From: Tubiluchus corallicola
Taxonomy: Eukaryota > Priapulida > Priapulimorpha > Priapulimorphida > Tubiluchidae
DNA: 64,000 nucleotides
NCBI GenBank assembly: GCA_030141605.1
Contig: JAQGDQ010000026.1
Span: 558,001-622,000 of the forward strand
Reading direction: 5' to 3'
The notes below the pieces were generated by a model. The model saw only the letters and a list, made by a program, of their open reading frames with translations, searched no databases and was not told the origin of the DNA. Position numbers and translations under genes: made by a program. Positions 11,257-24,006 of the stretch are shown piece after piece (position 1 is the stretch's first letter; the number at the start of each line of letters is the position of its first letter).

Positions 11257-12907
11257 TTAGAGGTCGTCGCTTATGGAAAGACGACTGAAAATAGGTAGAC
11301 GCAGGCCTCTGCTCACATCCAGCGGTGACTCGATTGGGCTGTCTCTATCCGAATTAGTGCTGGAACTCACTGGTGAAGCTGGCGCATCCATCAGCAGCTC
11401 GTGATACACATCATCCGTGTTGCGAGGCTGGAATCGCTGGTTTCGGTTGCTGTCGTACACACTCCGGTTGTTGTTGTTGGTAGCAGTAAATGCAGAAGTG
11501 GACGTATTTCTTCCTGGGCTGAGCAATGAATCAGTCTGCGGGAATGTGAAGACATTATTCAAGTTGAAAGTGGCTGGCGAAAATACGGAATATTGATCGT
11601 CCTGATCGAAGAACGTCGGTGATACCGGACTGGTACTGAGACTTGATGTTGGTGAGTCGGCAACAGAACCTAAACTAAAGGCACGCATGGTGTTAGACAA
11701 AGACTTTGGACGCTCTGTAGGTCTGCCAATTGGTTGGTTAGCGTATTGCATGGAAGGTGCAGGAGTGGTCGGAGTAGGTGGTGGCGAGCGTTTCTCCTCC
11801 GGATTGTGGATGAAGTGGCAGCGAGGTCCATATGGGCAGAACCCAATTGTGTGGAATGTGCGGCAGAGTTCAGTCTTGTATTTTGGATGGCGAGATAGAT
11901 TTCTTAGCTCATGCATGCCATGTGCAAACTGACACTTGTCTCCATACTTGCACGTACCATTTTCCTCGAATGGCCTACACAATTCTGTCTTGTATCTGCT
12001 AGAGTTCGCCTGCGAAGCTTTAGCTTGGTTGCGATCACCGGGTTCACTGACAGCCCTGTCTAACTTCTTGTGGACCTCATTGCTGATCAGAGCTGAGGCA
12101 TTTCCCGACAATGGTGCTAGAAGACCTTTGTTAAGGCCAAGTTTGTCCTCAACAGGCTGGAAAGCGCAGGATGGTTGAGCACTAGCCGTGCGGCGTAGTT
12201 GAGCATGATGTTGTGGCTGTTGTTGCTGACTGCTGAAGGCAGACATGCCTGAGCCAAAATCTTGGTTGTTAAATGTCATAGGTGTCCCAACGGCTTTCCG
12301 TTGCTGTTGCTGCAGCAAGTTATTGGCATTCTAAAAGAGAAAAAATTTACAATTTACTTCATATGAAAGTTAAAAAGTCAAAACGTTTTTAAACAGAAAT
12401 CGCTTTAAACTATTGAAAGATTATAGTCATACAGCACAATTATCTTCGTTTTGACCATATTGGAATGCAGCATACAACGCAATGCAACAACGTTGCGCGC
12501 TGAGATGAACTTAGTAATGACGCAACTGTTAATGACTACAGTTATTTAAGGAGCTTAGCAACAAAGTTTTCTGACACTTCTGACTTAAGTAGCAGTTACT
12601 TAAGAAGTATAACTAAATTCAACCAGTATAAAAACAGTACTTTCCGACTCGAGTATAGAAAGGCGCAACTCGCATAATTTAGGAAACCAAAAAAATTTTA
12701 GTTTTTACTTTCGGTAAATTTTCGTTGAAGAAACAACTTAATGCAAGTAGCGAGAAGTTATGAAAACCGAAGGAGCTATTTACGTTCAATATAACTTAAA
12801 ATTACTTGCGCGTGTGTGGTAACAAAACGTACAGTTATCATACTCACATTTAATGCAAAAACATCGTCGACGTTGAAATAGCTCGGAGATAACAATCCAG
12901 TTGACAT
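11257..12907 (-). CDS. ZFP36L: ZFP36/tristetraprolin-like CCCH zinc-finger mRNA-decay factor
   Basis: This is a two-exon gene. Exon 1 at 12848-12907 encodes 20 residues ([20 protein letters not shown]) and ends at a GTGAGT donor. Exon 2 at 11257-12330 follows a CTTTTAG acceptor in phase 0, giving 377 residues. Two tandem C-x8-C-x5-C-x3-H fingers, each led by YKTELCR, span about residues 132-200. The C-terminus [14 protein letters not shown] matches the conserved CNOT1-binding tail. A polyglutamine patch and LRRTAS (a possible kinase/14-3-3 site) lie upstream of the fingers. The family binds AU-rich 3' UTRs in the cytoplasm and recruits CCR4-NOT to deadenylate them. Exon 1 plus one large exon is the usual ZFP36L arrangement. 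The ATG has a purine at -3. The paralogue name is uncertain because invertebrates usually carry one or two members. Confidence 0.96.
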
Positions 12908-13018
12908 GATCTCATAAGTTTCTAAAATGCTGCGTACACATAAATTATCTCATGTACGTACACGCGTACAGCACAAATACTCGAATACCTTTCAACTCGC
13001 CTCACTAAAGCAGCACTG

Positions 13019-13088
13019 CTTTATATCCATGCTGCACGCTGGTCTTGAAAGCGTGGTTTTAAGAGGCGGAGCATGTGCAGTGACGTCA
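13019..13088 (-). promoter_or_regulatory. Core promoter of the ZFP36-like gene: TATA box and CRE
   Basis: Read on the minus strand, a TATA element (GATATAAAGC, about 13018-13027) lies roughly 115 bp before the ATG. A perfect palindromic CRE, TGACGTCA (13081-13088), lies about 60 bp further upstream, with a GC-box-like CTCCGCCTC between them. TSS near 12990 is inferred from TATA spacing. This is the layout of an immediate-early, CREB/ATF-responsive promoter, which fits how TTP-family genes are regulated in other animals. Confidence 0.6.
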
Positions 13089-14561
13089 CCTACAGCGTGT
13101 TTCCCACATTGCAAACCAAACACATTGATACTTTTCGGCTGACCCAAAGGGAGGCACTTTGTTCGCAAGCATAAAGCAAGCGTTACCACATCCAGCGAAA
13201 GAATAAGGGTATATTGGAATCCCAAGAAAATGATTGATACGAACACAATGATGTGTTGATCTGTCAAATAAAACATGTTGCAGGAATTTGCTTTTTATTA
13301 TAAGGCCTCCTTCTTCTGTTCATACACTGTTAAATAATGCTACAAGTGTCGCTATTACAATCTGCTAAAAAGTTCATTAAATGACCTCAGCGGAAAGAAG
13401 AAAAACTATTACTGACAGCAGCAAACTAATTTAGTAATATGAAAAAACTCTTACTGATAGCGTTTGGAAAAGTCTATGTTGACAAGAATTGTTAACATTG
13501 TGAATGTATATTTATTAAGTACATATGTAAAATGGCTACAATTATGTTGTGACTTGTAAAAACAATTTTCAGTAGTTCTTTGAAAAAAATGGTAAAGTAC
13601 GATTCGATAACCATCTTCTGATAAAGCCATTATGAAATGATGCCAGAGGAGGCGCAACGAAAAAATTCCTAACAGATGTGTCCTTGGATATACTCAACGA
13701 AATTTCGTTTTGGATACAATAAAATTTTACTTATTTGTTTACTTTCTGAACTTGTTTTCTCATGAACGATAACAAATAAAAATTTTTAAACTTATACTTA
13801 AGTATTACAATAATGTTTTATACCACCAATAACTCTAAGGCACAAGATCTTTCATTCTGCTTCGGGTCAGTTTTAGCTCATTTTCTTGAAGAAAACATGG
13901 AAATTACGATCAACAGTGCTTATAAACTGATTAACGTTACGATAAAAACACACACGAAATGTGTTGCTTATGTTTAGCTACAAATTAGACACTCTACTGA
14001 ACTCAACCAAGAAGTTCGTTGAGGTAATATCGTTATAAGACAAAAGTTGTAACATTTCTCAGCTTTTAACGATAATCGTCAAATATTTCATGAAAAATAT
14101 GAAACTAATCAAAATTGAAACATCGACCGAAAGTCCTATGTTCAAGTTACACAGGAAACGTAATGACCAAAATTGCTGGCTTCGTTTAAGAACAAACAGC
14201 CTCGTTACTGTCCATTTCAATACCAGCAAAAACGCGTTTAGCCTCAGTCACAATTATTTATTTATTTATTTATTAAATATATCCACAATGATCATTACAG
14301 CATTGTACATAAAAGTATTTAATAATATATTTATTATTATGTGTTCAAGATGCAAAGCCGCAAATGACCCGTGGGGTACTCAAGAAGTAATTACTTGTTT
14401 AGAGTACCCAAATTAATAACAAATCATAGTAAGAATTCTAATATTAAGTATGAACAGAATTGTGGAACAGTGCTGATCTTTAAAAACTTGTACGCGGCTG
14501 TTTAAACGTGTAGAAAAACCAGACTGTAACACGGACATGACAATAAAGTTATTTTTCGGCA

Positions 14562-14655
14562 TGACGTCACGGAAGCACCCAGGTACTCGGAAATCGATAA
14601 CGAGCTGACAACTGGTTTTACCAGTTGCACTACGTGACGGCGCTCTGTGACGTCA
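14562..14655. promoter_or_regulatory. Paired perfect CREs, candidate distal enhancer
   Basis: Two further perfect TGACGTCA palindromes occur 86 bp apart at 14562-14569 and 14648-14655, about 1.6 kb upstream of the ZFP36-like TSS. Between them lie a palindromic ACTGGTTTTACCAGT and a TACGTGACG half-site-like word. An 8 bp CpG-containing palindrome is rare in such AT-rich DNA, so a cluster of three within 1.6 kb suggests regulatory function. The target gene is inferred from proximity. Confidence 0.4.
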
Positions 14656-16922
14656 CAACATGTAAAATAGACGAAATAAATTTTACTTACAGACAAAACT
14701 TATTCAACAAAAACACGTTGAACTCAAATGAATGTGCACAAAAGTTAAATGAGAGCCTAATAGATGTGTTGATAGAAATAAATAAGTTAAATTAAATTCG
14801 GTGCCGCCAGTTTGTAAAGCACGTTTTTGTTAATTTTCTTACGGGCAAAAAGCAAATAGTTGACCTTTCTTAACTCGCAGCTTGCCATTTTAACATTTTT
14901 AGATTAACATAATTACTCTGTCAGGCTACTTACATTAATTAAAACTTGAAAGCAGGTTAGTGCGTGCCTACACAAAGCTGGCAATACAGTGAGTGAGAAA
15001 AAATTGTAATTTGTGATAATTATACCCTTGAAGCACACTATCAAGAGGATACAACTAAAAAATCACTATTGCTAAAACACTGGCCTACGAAAAATACCGC
15101 ATCACAATTTCCAATTTCTTAAAGACAGTGATTACTCATTTTTCAGACTATTCAACACTCTGCAAGCTGGGATTCAGCACTTAATGCGGATTGAGGTAGG
15201 ACCAGAACCTATCTTGTCTGAATTGTTTTTAATGCCAATCCTTTAAGACAAGACCGTGGCCTTAAGAGTCAAGCATACACATATGATCTCGCACAGCTAT
15301 AAAAACCGCAAAACTCAGTCAGAACATTTGATTAGTGAAAAGTTTTTATATTATTGTTATTTGTAGGGAGCGTGGGGTGGGGTAGACTAAGTGCAATTTT
15401 TTAACAGGGCTACTGAAAATTCTAAATCTGAAAATTAAGGCTATAAACATATAAAAAAGACAAAATTTGAGCTGTTATTGTTATAAAACTCTTACAGGTT
15501 ATAAACTTAGTTTATTAACCTAGTTAACTTCTTTTAACCTAGTATAACCTAACTGAGAAGCAGCAATCAGTATGACAAGCATAGAAGCAGTCTGTGATAC
15601 AGCAAAAAACGAAAGATGTGCTTATTTTACTTTTCTCTGCAATAGCCGGGTTTTTGGAATTTTAACGAAGTTTCCAGCGAATAAGAACACAAAAATATCA
15701 CACAATGAACTTTAACAGTCTCTAAATAACAACTGTTATCGTAATAAATAGACTGCTCCTTTACCTGGACTGAATAAATTATCTGGACGACATATCAATG
15801 CAAGATTAACCGAATGCAAGCGCCAGCCTCAAGTACATGTGATCAGTTTAGGCGTAACTAAGACATTTTGTCACAATTTGAACACGTAGCACCATCTACA
15901 GTCAATTGACTGTAATAACAGACTCAACATTTTACGGCTAGAATAATACATTCGTGGTGGCAAAGCTTCAATGAAAATTAAAAAGAAAATTCTTAGAAAC
16001 TTGAAATGTTTGTACCAACTGGAAAACGGTCGCTGTTGCACTAACTTAACTGCACACTAGAAACATGTTATTAATCTTAAGTAATTTAGATTTTTGCTTT
16101 GTTAGTGAAGTGTGCACTGCAAATGCTCTGATTATTTTTTGAAGCAATATGTAATGTTATCTAAAGCTGCTTAATTTCATACCCTAAATCGTGCCGTTAA
16201 AATGGCTGCTCTAACTGCCAGCGTAGGAGTCTAAATTTACAAGTTTTATACAGTACAACTGCTACAAGCTCAATGTGCAGAAAACCAGCACGTAGGAGTA
16301 ACAAAATTTCAAGAGGATTTTTTAGCTTTAATATGTAAACAGTTTTCTTGTCCTTTAAGACAGTGACAGTGATTTTGTCTACAGGCTACAGCAGCTGTTT
16401 TTTCTGTGTTTGAATGTTTATTCACTTGCTACATGTGTGCATTTTTATTCCAGTGCTCTTTCTTTCTATTGTTTATTATATGAAAAAAATTCAAGCCAAA
16501 CAACCACTTTGTAATTCCACCTTATGTGTAAACAGCTTAGAAATTTGAAATTATAATTACGCAAAAAGTATATATAAAAATATACTAGTGGATACTATAC
16601 TAAACCCATACTAGTTTTTTTCAATAATTAGTAACTTATTATTCTATGACACAAGGAAACGATCACTTGTAATATTTTTCAGGTGCATTTATATACATGT
16701 AGTAAATGCCAATACAGGACAAATGTATGAAGCTATTTATAGCCAGCCATCAGCAGAAATGGTACAGCAAACGTTTTTCAAAAATTAAAGAATAATATGC
16801 TAGACTTGACAGGGCAAGTCGTATGCACCGCTTTGTACAAAAAGTCATGCAATACATGAACATACACAAAACGTGGTACATAAAAAACAAACATTGGAAT
16901 AAAGAATAGTTACAATTTGTCA
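14656..16922. other. Intergenic, no supported gene
   Basis: This stretch lies between the ZFP36-like gene and the thymidylate kinase stop codon, and holds no exon I can support. TTTATT words at 16.42-16.47 kb (AATAAA on the minus strand) are candidate poly(A) signals for the thymidylate kinase. Confidence 0.4.
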
Positions 16923-19900
16923 TCAGGAGTCGCTTAACTGTTTGCTCCATAAGGCACCAACAGTTTTAGGTAGTTCACTGTCCATAGTCTTAATAACTAT
17001 ATCTTTCAGATCTTCATGTACTTCTTCAACCGTTCTGTCTCCATCAATAATCTAAAAGCAGAAAATACTTCATCAGTTGCAGAACAGGCAAGGTACAAAA
17101 AAAATTGTTTAAGTCTTGCCAAATGAGCTCAAAAGAAGTCTGTAGGGAGGAAATTTTTTTTAAAGCTTCGTGAATGTTTAACGCTGTATTGTGGAATATT
17201 TAAAATCAGTTGAAATCAAAGTTTGTTTATTCCCAACTGGTTAGCAGTAATGTTTTAAATTTTTTCAAAGCACATTTTTTCATGCATTATTTTTTAGTTT
17301 CGCACACTATTTATCGTATAATTATCGATCATTGTATAGTCTCTTTTTTGAATCATGTATCTTTTTTGTATGCTCTGATAACTATGGTATAAGCGGCAAT
17401 ACTACTCGGCCATTAATACACTGATCTGGTGGCAAATTTGATACTTTTTAGTCTCCAATACAATGAGCATCATACAAAATGGCAACCCTGACCGAGAGTT
17501 AGTCGTGGAAAAACATGGCCGTGTCCTGCATTTGCCGAAAGAACGATATTATAATAATTATTGCGTTTTACGTTTTATATAAAAAATATGCTTTTATATG
17601 ACTGTGTCAAGTATGTATATGAACGTACAAAAAAAATTATAAAATTCCTGGCCGGGTGTGCGAAAAAAACATTACCCAGGCGATTAGACAGAAACATGAA
17701 GCATTTTTATTGTTGGCCTTACCAAGTTGAATTCTTTTAATTTTGGTGACTTCATTCTAGCAAAAAGAACACCAAGTTCACAGAAAATGGTTTAATCTCT
17801 TATCACTCGCATATGACAATTAGGTGGTGCAGAAAAAATGTGTATGCAAGCATTTCCACAATAGGAGCAAACGGATTTCTCCACAACAGATATCTGTGAC
17901 GATTTCGGACATAGTTAAATAACTACACTACAGAAGGCAAAAAGGTCAACAAAAAGAGTTGAGAAATGATAAATTTCACTTCATTTGCCTTTATACCATA
18001 CAGATTACATGCAGCTAAGGAAAGTTTATATTTATTGTTCTGTATAAACACTCAACATGACTGAAAGTCAGCCATGAACAAAATTTCGAATTTATTTTCA
18101 AATTTGTTTTTGAAGCTGTAGTAATTTGTTACTAATTAAAAGCAGGGATGTGCCAGATCCAGTTCAGGATCGCAAGACAGAGATTTATGGTTGTAGGGCA
18201 AGCGATACACTGGTACCTTGCAGCACACAAAGATATGGCTACTGCAGCAAAAATGTCTGCTAAAAATAAGAGCCGTCTACTTAAAACTATTAATGCATAG
18301 TTTGGTTGTTTTTTAGGGTAAACTGACCAAACAGAGATTGTGCTATATGTAATAAAAAACTGAAGCGCGGATGAAGTGCTGAAAATACAGTATATCAAAT
18401 TTAGAGAAACACTTGCAGTGCATTTCCACTTAAAATTACACTTTTATGCTGAAAACGAACAGATGATGCCACCACATAAACAAAGGTTAAACAAATGAAA
18501 TATTGTTTACACTAGTTTGCAGATCTTGAACTGGATCCGGCACATACAGATTCGGATCTGATATGGAACCAGCAAAACTGGATCCGGTGCGTCGTTAATT
18601 AAAAGTAAAGAGCGAATGTTATCTAAATGCAATTTACAACGTTTAGGTGCTTGTGCATAGGCAGCATTAGCCATGCAATTTTTTTCTTAAAAGAAATAAT
18701 TAAATATTTATCACTAACTGTTAGGCCATAATTACCCAGTCTTATCCATCTTTTTTCTGTAACTGACTCTTAATTTTTTGGTGAGCTCTTTAGAATGTGA
18801 ATCTTTTGTCAGCAACTCATCTTATTTTTTGTAAGTATGTTAATGTAATTAATTTGATTCTACAAACACTCACTTTCCAACTATCATCAAATAGGTGGCT
18901 GTATGTGTCCCCAACAGCCCTTTGAAAATCTTCTTTCTCGTAGATTTCGTCACCGAATCTTCCACGTTTTGCCACCGATTCAGGAGGCATATCCAGGTAA
19001 ACAATGAGGTCTGGTTTTGGTAAGCCAACTTCAGGTGCTTTGCACCATGTCAAACACATTCCCTACACATATGAAAAACAGATTAATCATGGTACATATT
19101 TTTACACACTTCACCATACTGCAAACCAGAATCAGGTACAATAACAAGGTATAATACAAACATGAATAGTTATCTTGGGACTAAGTCTGGAATTTAACTC
19201 ACTATAAAGGCTAATGTTCTAAAATGAGATATTTTACTGGCAAAAATATAGAAAAAAAACAAGAAAATCCATTTATTAACTAGGTTCCATTTACCAAACT
19301 CAGAACCTGCCACATAATTTAAATAATTTTCAGGTTATATTAAATGCGGGTCTCTGATCTCTCTGTATCGACACAAGTTATTACTGTCATTGTGCACTTA
19401 AAAAAGCTGGCGGCTCTAACATTTCCTCATAGATCGTCACACAGTTTTGTCTCACACAAAATAGTGTAGCCTCATATTTAAAAAGTCGTAATTTCAAGAT
19501 GGCAAATACATGTCAGGTTTCAAGAAAAGGCATGTTCCTGGCCTACTGGGTATTATTACCAGACAGTATCAATGTCTACTAAATAAACCTATTATACACA
19601 ATATGAAAACCATGCTTCAGATAAATTAGATGCTGTACCGTACTGTAGACATACCTTCTTAGATGCTGAGAAAGCAACCCCAGAAAATGAATACCTGTCA
19701 ACAATTAATGTGGTGCCTGCATTCAATAGTTCCTTGATTCTGGATCTGTAAATGTAACAAATGATTACAAAAATACTATATACGAACCATTTAACATGTA
19801 CTAAACTTAACTTTTATTGAAGATAAAATAAAGACAGATATATAGCCTTTCTCTATTTGCATGAAAATAACTTTTTAACTTTATCTTTTGGTCGGTGATC

Positions 19901-22900
19901 CTTTTATCTCTTGGTAACGTACAAGACCAGCGCCAAATTCTTAGAGATTAACATGTATTCACTAAGCCTATATCACCCACTCAATCCCACATCAGATCCC
20001 TCAAAAAACCACAAAGGTATTATTAAAGCAACTACATTGAGTAAGGAACGCTATCAATTTAGAACAGGCAGATGAATTTTTCTAGCATATGGAGCATAAT
20101 TCAACCATCTAACACACTGAACTATATAACACATAACTCGATTTTGCCACTCATTTTATATCACAAGACACGGACACTAGGATTAAATGATAAAGAAAGC
20201 AAAAAAATTCAAGTCAAATCTCTCAATGTAAATATCTAACAAAAAATGCTTACGCCTTTTCCCATCTATTGGCCGTAAAAAGCAAATGAATAACATGGTC
20301 ATCTAAAGTTGCTCGTTTTTCAAGATAGCTACCAATCATCTTGCCAATTTCTGTGCTTCTGTCTAAAATCAACATCATATTCATAACATTAGCCTGTCTG
20401 TTAAAAATGGTCTTAGAAGTTGGGAATCATGGTGTGATAAAAAAATAACACCAATGATAAACCAACATCAAAATTTTATTATAATGTTGCAAAGTCCAGA
20501 TGATGAGTTGTAAAAAATGTTGGTGTTTGGTGATTCATCGGTGTTTTAATTTTTTAGCCTATGATAAGACCTCGTTTAATGACGCCCCGTTTAGCGACGT
20601 TTCGTTTTAGTGAAGCAGACTATTTGACACGCTTTCTCACTTAACTATGCATGCATCATTTTAAAGACAATTTTTTTACATTTCTCAAGCAATTTTTTAT
20701 TTTAGTAACAAATTTCTCACTTATTTGAAGCATCAGAACAGAACATATTGCATTATTCTGTCCCAAAAATGCACCAGTAATGTAAAACAATACAATTATT
20801 TGTGTGTTTGCTTCCCAACTGACTGCTAAATGCTATCTTTTACTACCAAGCAAGATCAATTTTAGTATCAAGCATGAGGCGCCTGGATGCAAACTTTATG
20901 CAAGGAAATTTTGCCTCCATAACAATTATAGTCCAACAATCAACACAAAACTGTCCCAAAGCACCCCGGGGCTTGACGTTTAACTGCTAACTGCATAGGG
21001 CTAGCTAGGTAGTGACATGAAAGTTTCCAGTGTTTTCTGCCACAGTCTTAAAAAGCAAATTTTAAACACTTTATGAAGGGCAGAAGTCTGCTGCAGTAAT
21101 GCTGCTTTCTTCTTCCCTGGGGATCTGAGTAGTTGCTGTCAATGAGGTTTTTGTGCACGACGTGAATAATGATGCCTGGAAACCACATAAGTAAACAGAA
21201 AGTTAGATGGTTTGAAAAGCAAGCAGAGTCTAGTTAACTAACTAAAAATATGAATTAAGCAATATTGATTTTTGCCTTAGGAACATATCTGAATCCATCT
21301 GTAGGGTGCGCAGTACACCACGAGCCGAAGCAGGACACTTCCGCTAAAGTGTATGTGCTAAATTTGTGTATGTGCTTGATTTCTGTCAAGAATCGAGCAT
21401 TATGACATAATAAAACATAAAACTAAATTTGTTTTAGAAAAAAGTAACTTTATAACTAGTTGACAATGTTTCTGTGACGTGGTCAGAAACTGAAGATTTT
21501 GCAACAATAGTTATAAAATTGGGCCTTAAAAATGAAGAGATGACAGTTTTTCTTGAAAGTGCTCATTTTCTTTTATTGTATTCACCTTGCTTGAATACAT
21601 GGGAACTGCATTTCACAATGAATCCTCAGCATTTAACTGTTCAGTCCATCACCCACGAGTCAAAGGTCAACCCATCTGGGCATAACTTATATCATTCAGT
21701 TTGACTCATTGAGACCTTTCACTTGATATACAACAAGCTACTTTTGGTAGATCCTGGAAGACATTTGTCTCCTGGACCCCTATTTTGCCCCTAATGGGGT
21801 CAAAAGTTAATGATTCACATTGTAACTTATGCCATTTGACTCGCCTCATCGAAACCTTTCATTTGATATCTACATGGTACTATTCGTAGACACTCGATGC
21901 ATTTCTCTTCCAGACCCCCATGTTTCGGTTTTTGCCCCCTACTGGGGTCACAGATCAACCAGTGTCTCATCTAGACCTTTCATTTGATGTGCTACAAGCT
22001 ATTTCCGTTCGACACTGGAAGGATTTGTCTCCTCGACCCCTATTTTGCCCCCTAGCGGGGTCGCGGGTTAACTATTCTCATTGTAACCTATACCATTTGA
22101 TCGGCCTCTTTGAGAAATTTCATTTGATGTGTTACAAGGTACCACTGCTCAACACTCGGTTACTTCAGTTCCGGACCCCAATTTTTCGGTTTTTGCCCTC
22201 CAGCGGGGTCGTGGATTAACTATTCTCAATCTAGCCTATGCCGTTTGATCTGCCTCATCGAGACCTTTCATTTGATATGCTACAAGGTACCATTGCTCAA
22301 CACTCGGTGCACTTCTGTTCCCGGCCCCCATTTTTCGGTTTTTGCCTAGCGGCAAATTGAACTAATGCGCACGTCCCATATTTCGTGACGTGCAAGGTCA
22401 CGATACCACCTAGCAACATACCAAATTTTATTTCCCTAGCTCGAAAAAGATGGGAGCAGATGGATCATAAAGAAACATAAATGAAGACACGCCCGCTCCA
22501 TGACCTTTGACCTGCAACTCCGGTCACATGTATACGTAGATAACTCTGTCCAGTGAGTGTACCTTGTGAGTTTTGTGTCCCTAGCTCTCAGCATGTAAAA
22601 GGCCACCAATTGGTGGAACCCCAAACATTGCATTTTCGCCACTCCCTCGGGCATTTAAAACTTGTCAGCTTTTTAAAACCACAGGTGCACACCTGCCCCA
22701 CAGTGCCCAAATACTTGCGAAAAAAATTGGAAAAAACAGAAAGCCCTAGGAGGAGATGCAACCTAAAGGAAAAAGTGACTGATGCCCACTACCATTCCCC
22801 CTTTAACCAGTGGTCAGTGGTCACCATACTGATGTATGTCCCCGCCCATTGCTACCAACCGTGCGAGTTTGGTGACCCTAGCTTGTAAGGCTTAGGAGCT

Positions 22901-24006
22901 ATTAAGCGTTAAATTTGCGGAAAATAAATAAGAATAAATAAAAATGAAGAAATAACTCAAAATAAACAGTAAGATTTTGCTGTTTCTGACGTGGTCAGAA
23001 ACTGAAGATTTTGCAAACAATAGCTATAAAATTGAGCCTTAAAAATGAAGAGATCGTAGCTTTTTGTTTGAAAGTTATCATTTTCACCTTGCTTGAATAC
23101 ATAGGAAGTGCATTTCTCAATGAAACTTCAACATTTAACTGTTGGAATTGCCTAAAAAGCAGGCTTATTTCACTTTTTATTTTATCGGAAATATAATAAA
23201 TTATTTAACATGTACTGACGTTGTCAATTATTAATATTATTATTAAATAAACAAGGACAACGGATGCTGCCAGTACGGAAAACACCTCAATTCGTGACCT
23301 GTCTCTAGTGTCCTACTTGGGCAGCCTATGTACGACGCGTTCTATTTGGGCTATCCCATGTTCGCCAATTATTCTACTTTGGCTAGTGTCCTACACCGCT
23401 CCCAATACTTCTATTATTAGTATTACTGATATGATTATTTCTCGTGCAATGCACTCCATTTAACAACACTAACATGCTAAAACCTGTATTTGAAATATTT
23501 ATTAATAAATAATAGAATGCTAAAAGTACAATTTTTAACCGGACTTAGTCATTTTTTGTTACTCCTAAAACTCGTTTTTTTGAACTTTAACTGACCGCCA
23601 TTTCAAAACAAACTAATTATTTTACATCTGGTTTTTTTAATTAACTATATGCTCATAGCACTATCAAATGAGCACAGTTGTGGCTATGGTGGCGCGCTCT
23701 ACAATTTTCGTTCAGCCACCCTACTATAAAGTATAACTATAAGTATTACTAGTACAGAAGGCATTGTTAACGACTTTTTGCTGACAGTTGCGGCATTTCG
23801 TTAAGCGAGGACTTACGTGTGTGTGTACTTCAACTTCAAGTACTTATTTTTACTCGCTAAACTTCATTACCTGGAAACCTCATTAACTCAATATTCTTGC
23901 CCTCCTTTTTCAGAACATCTACGAGTTTCAAAGATTGTGTTGTTTTGCCACATCTGTCACATCCTTCAAAAACAATCAGTGCACCTCGCTTCAATGCTTG
24001 TTTCAT
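16923..24006 (-). CDS. DTYMK: Thymidylate kinase (dTMP kinase)
   Basis: Five exons on the minus strand: 23871-24006, 20254-20362, 19655-19745, 18874-19062 and 16923-17051. All have GT-AG borders and compatible phases, giving 217 residues (human DTYMK has 212). It phosphorylates dTMP to dTDP with ATP in dTTP synthesis. The P-loop GCDRCGKTT is at residues 15-23, and [10 protein letters not shown] (44 onward) matches the dTMP-binding FPxR region. The DRY motif of [12 protein letters not shown] is at 98-100 and LPKPDL at 126-131. The LID region is [12 protein letters not shown] (143-154), followed by a typical C-terminal helix (VEEVHEDL). The GCDRCGKTT loop differs from the usual GxDRxGKST but keeps the essential G, K and T. 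Intron 1 (3.5 kb) contains a large repeat element. A 5' UTR intron is possible because AGACAG precedes the ATG. SelL lies upstream on the same strand. Confidence 0.96.
18133..18605. mobile_element. Non-autonomous DNA transposon with 10 bp direct flanks
   Basis: The element at 18143-18595 is flanked by identical TAATTAAAAG at 18133-18142 and 18596-18605. Its ends are imperfect inverted repeats: GTGCCAGATCCAGTT on the left and CACCGGATCCAGTT read inward from the right. A second internal inverted copy occurs near 18525-18545 (GAACTGGATCCGGCACAT). The 8-10 bp duplication suggests hAT. It lies in thymidylate kinase intron 4. The long hydrophobic minus-strand open frame inside shows no similarity I recognise. 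Confidence 0.6.
20565..23813. mobile_element. About 3.2 kb composite element with terminal inverted repeats (Tc1/mariner-Tigger-like ends)
   Basis: The left end (TAAGACCTCGTTTAATGACG at about 20564) and the right end read inward (TAAGTCCTCGCTTAACGAAA from about 23814) are imperfect inverted repeats, each beginning at a TA dinucleotide. Base-pair details are approximate. The CCTCGTTTAACGA-type end resembles Tigger/pogo elements. No transposase frame is visible. Between the ends lie two direct repeats of about 160 bp and a tandem array, annotated separately. The whole unit sits in thymidylate kinase intron 1. It could be one non-autonomous element or two solo ends enclosing other repeats. Confidence 0.45.
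21468..23140. repeat. Direct-repeat-flanked tandem array (units of 120-146 bp)
   Basis: Copies of a segment starting near GTGGTCAGAAACTGAAGATT occur at about 21478-21640 and 22990-23140 in the same orientation. Between them, five degenerate units share the anchor CCTTTCATTTGAT (near 21714, 21854, 21974, 22117 and 22263). Two unit types alternate: one has CCCCTATTTTGCCCC and one has CCCATTTTTCGGTTTTTGCC, each followed by a GGGGTC. The region is more GC-rich than the flanks. Open frames crossing it are shadows. Confidence 0.7.

Noticed and set aside
12992-13276. 94-codon minus-strand frame upstream of the ZFP36-like gene
   Set aside because: It overlaps the TATA box and CRE of the promoter and has no similarity to anything known.
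21920-22888. Open frames across the tandem array in thymidylate kinase intron 1
   Set aside because: They follow the repeat units and do not extend into a recognisable protein.
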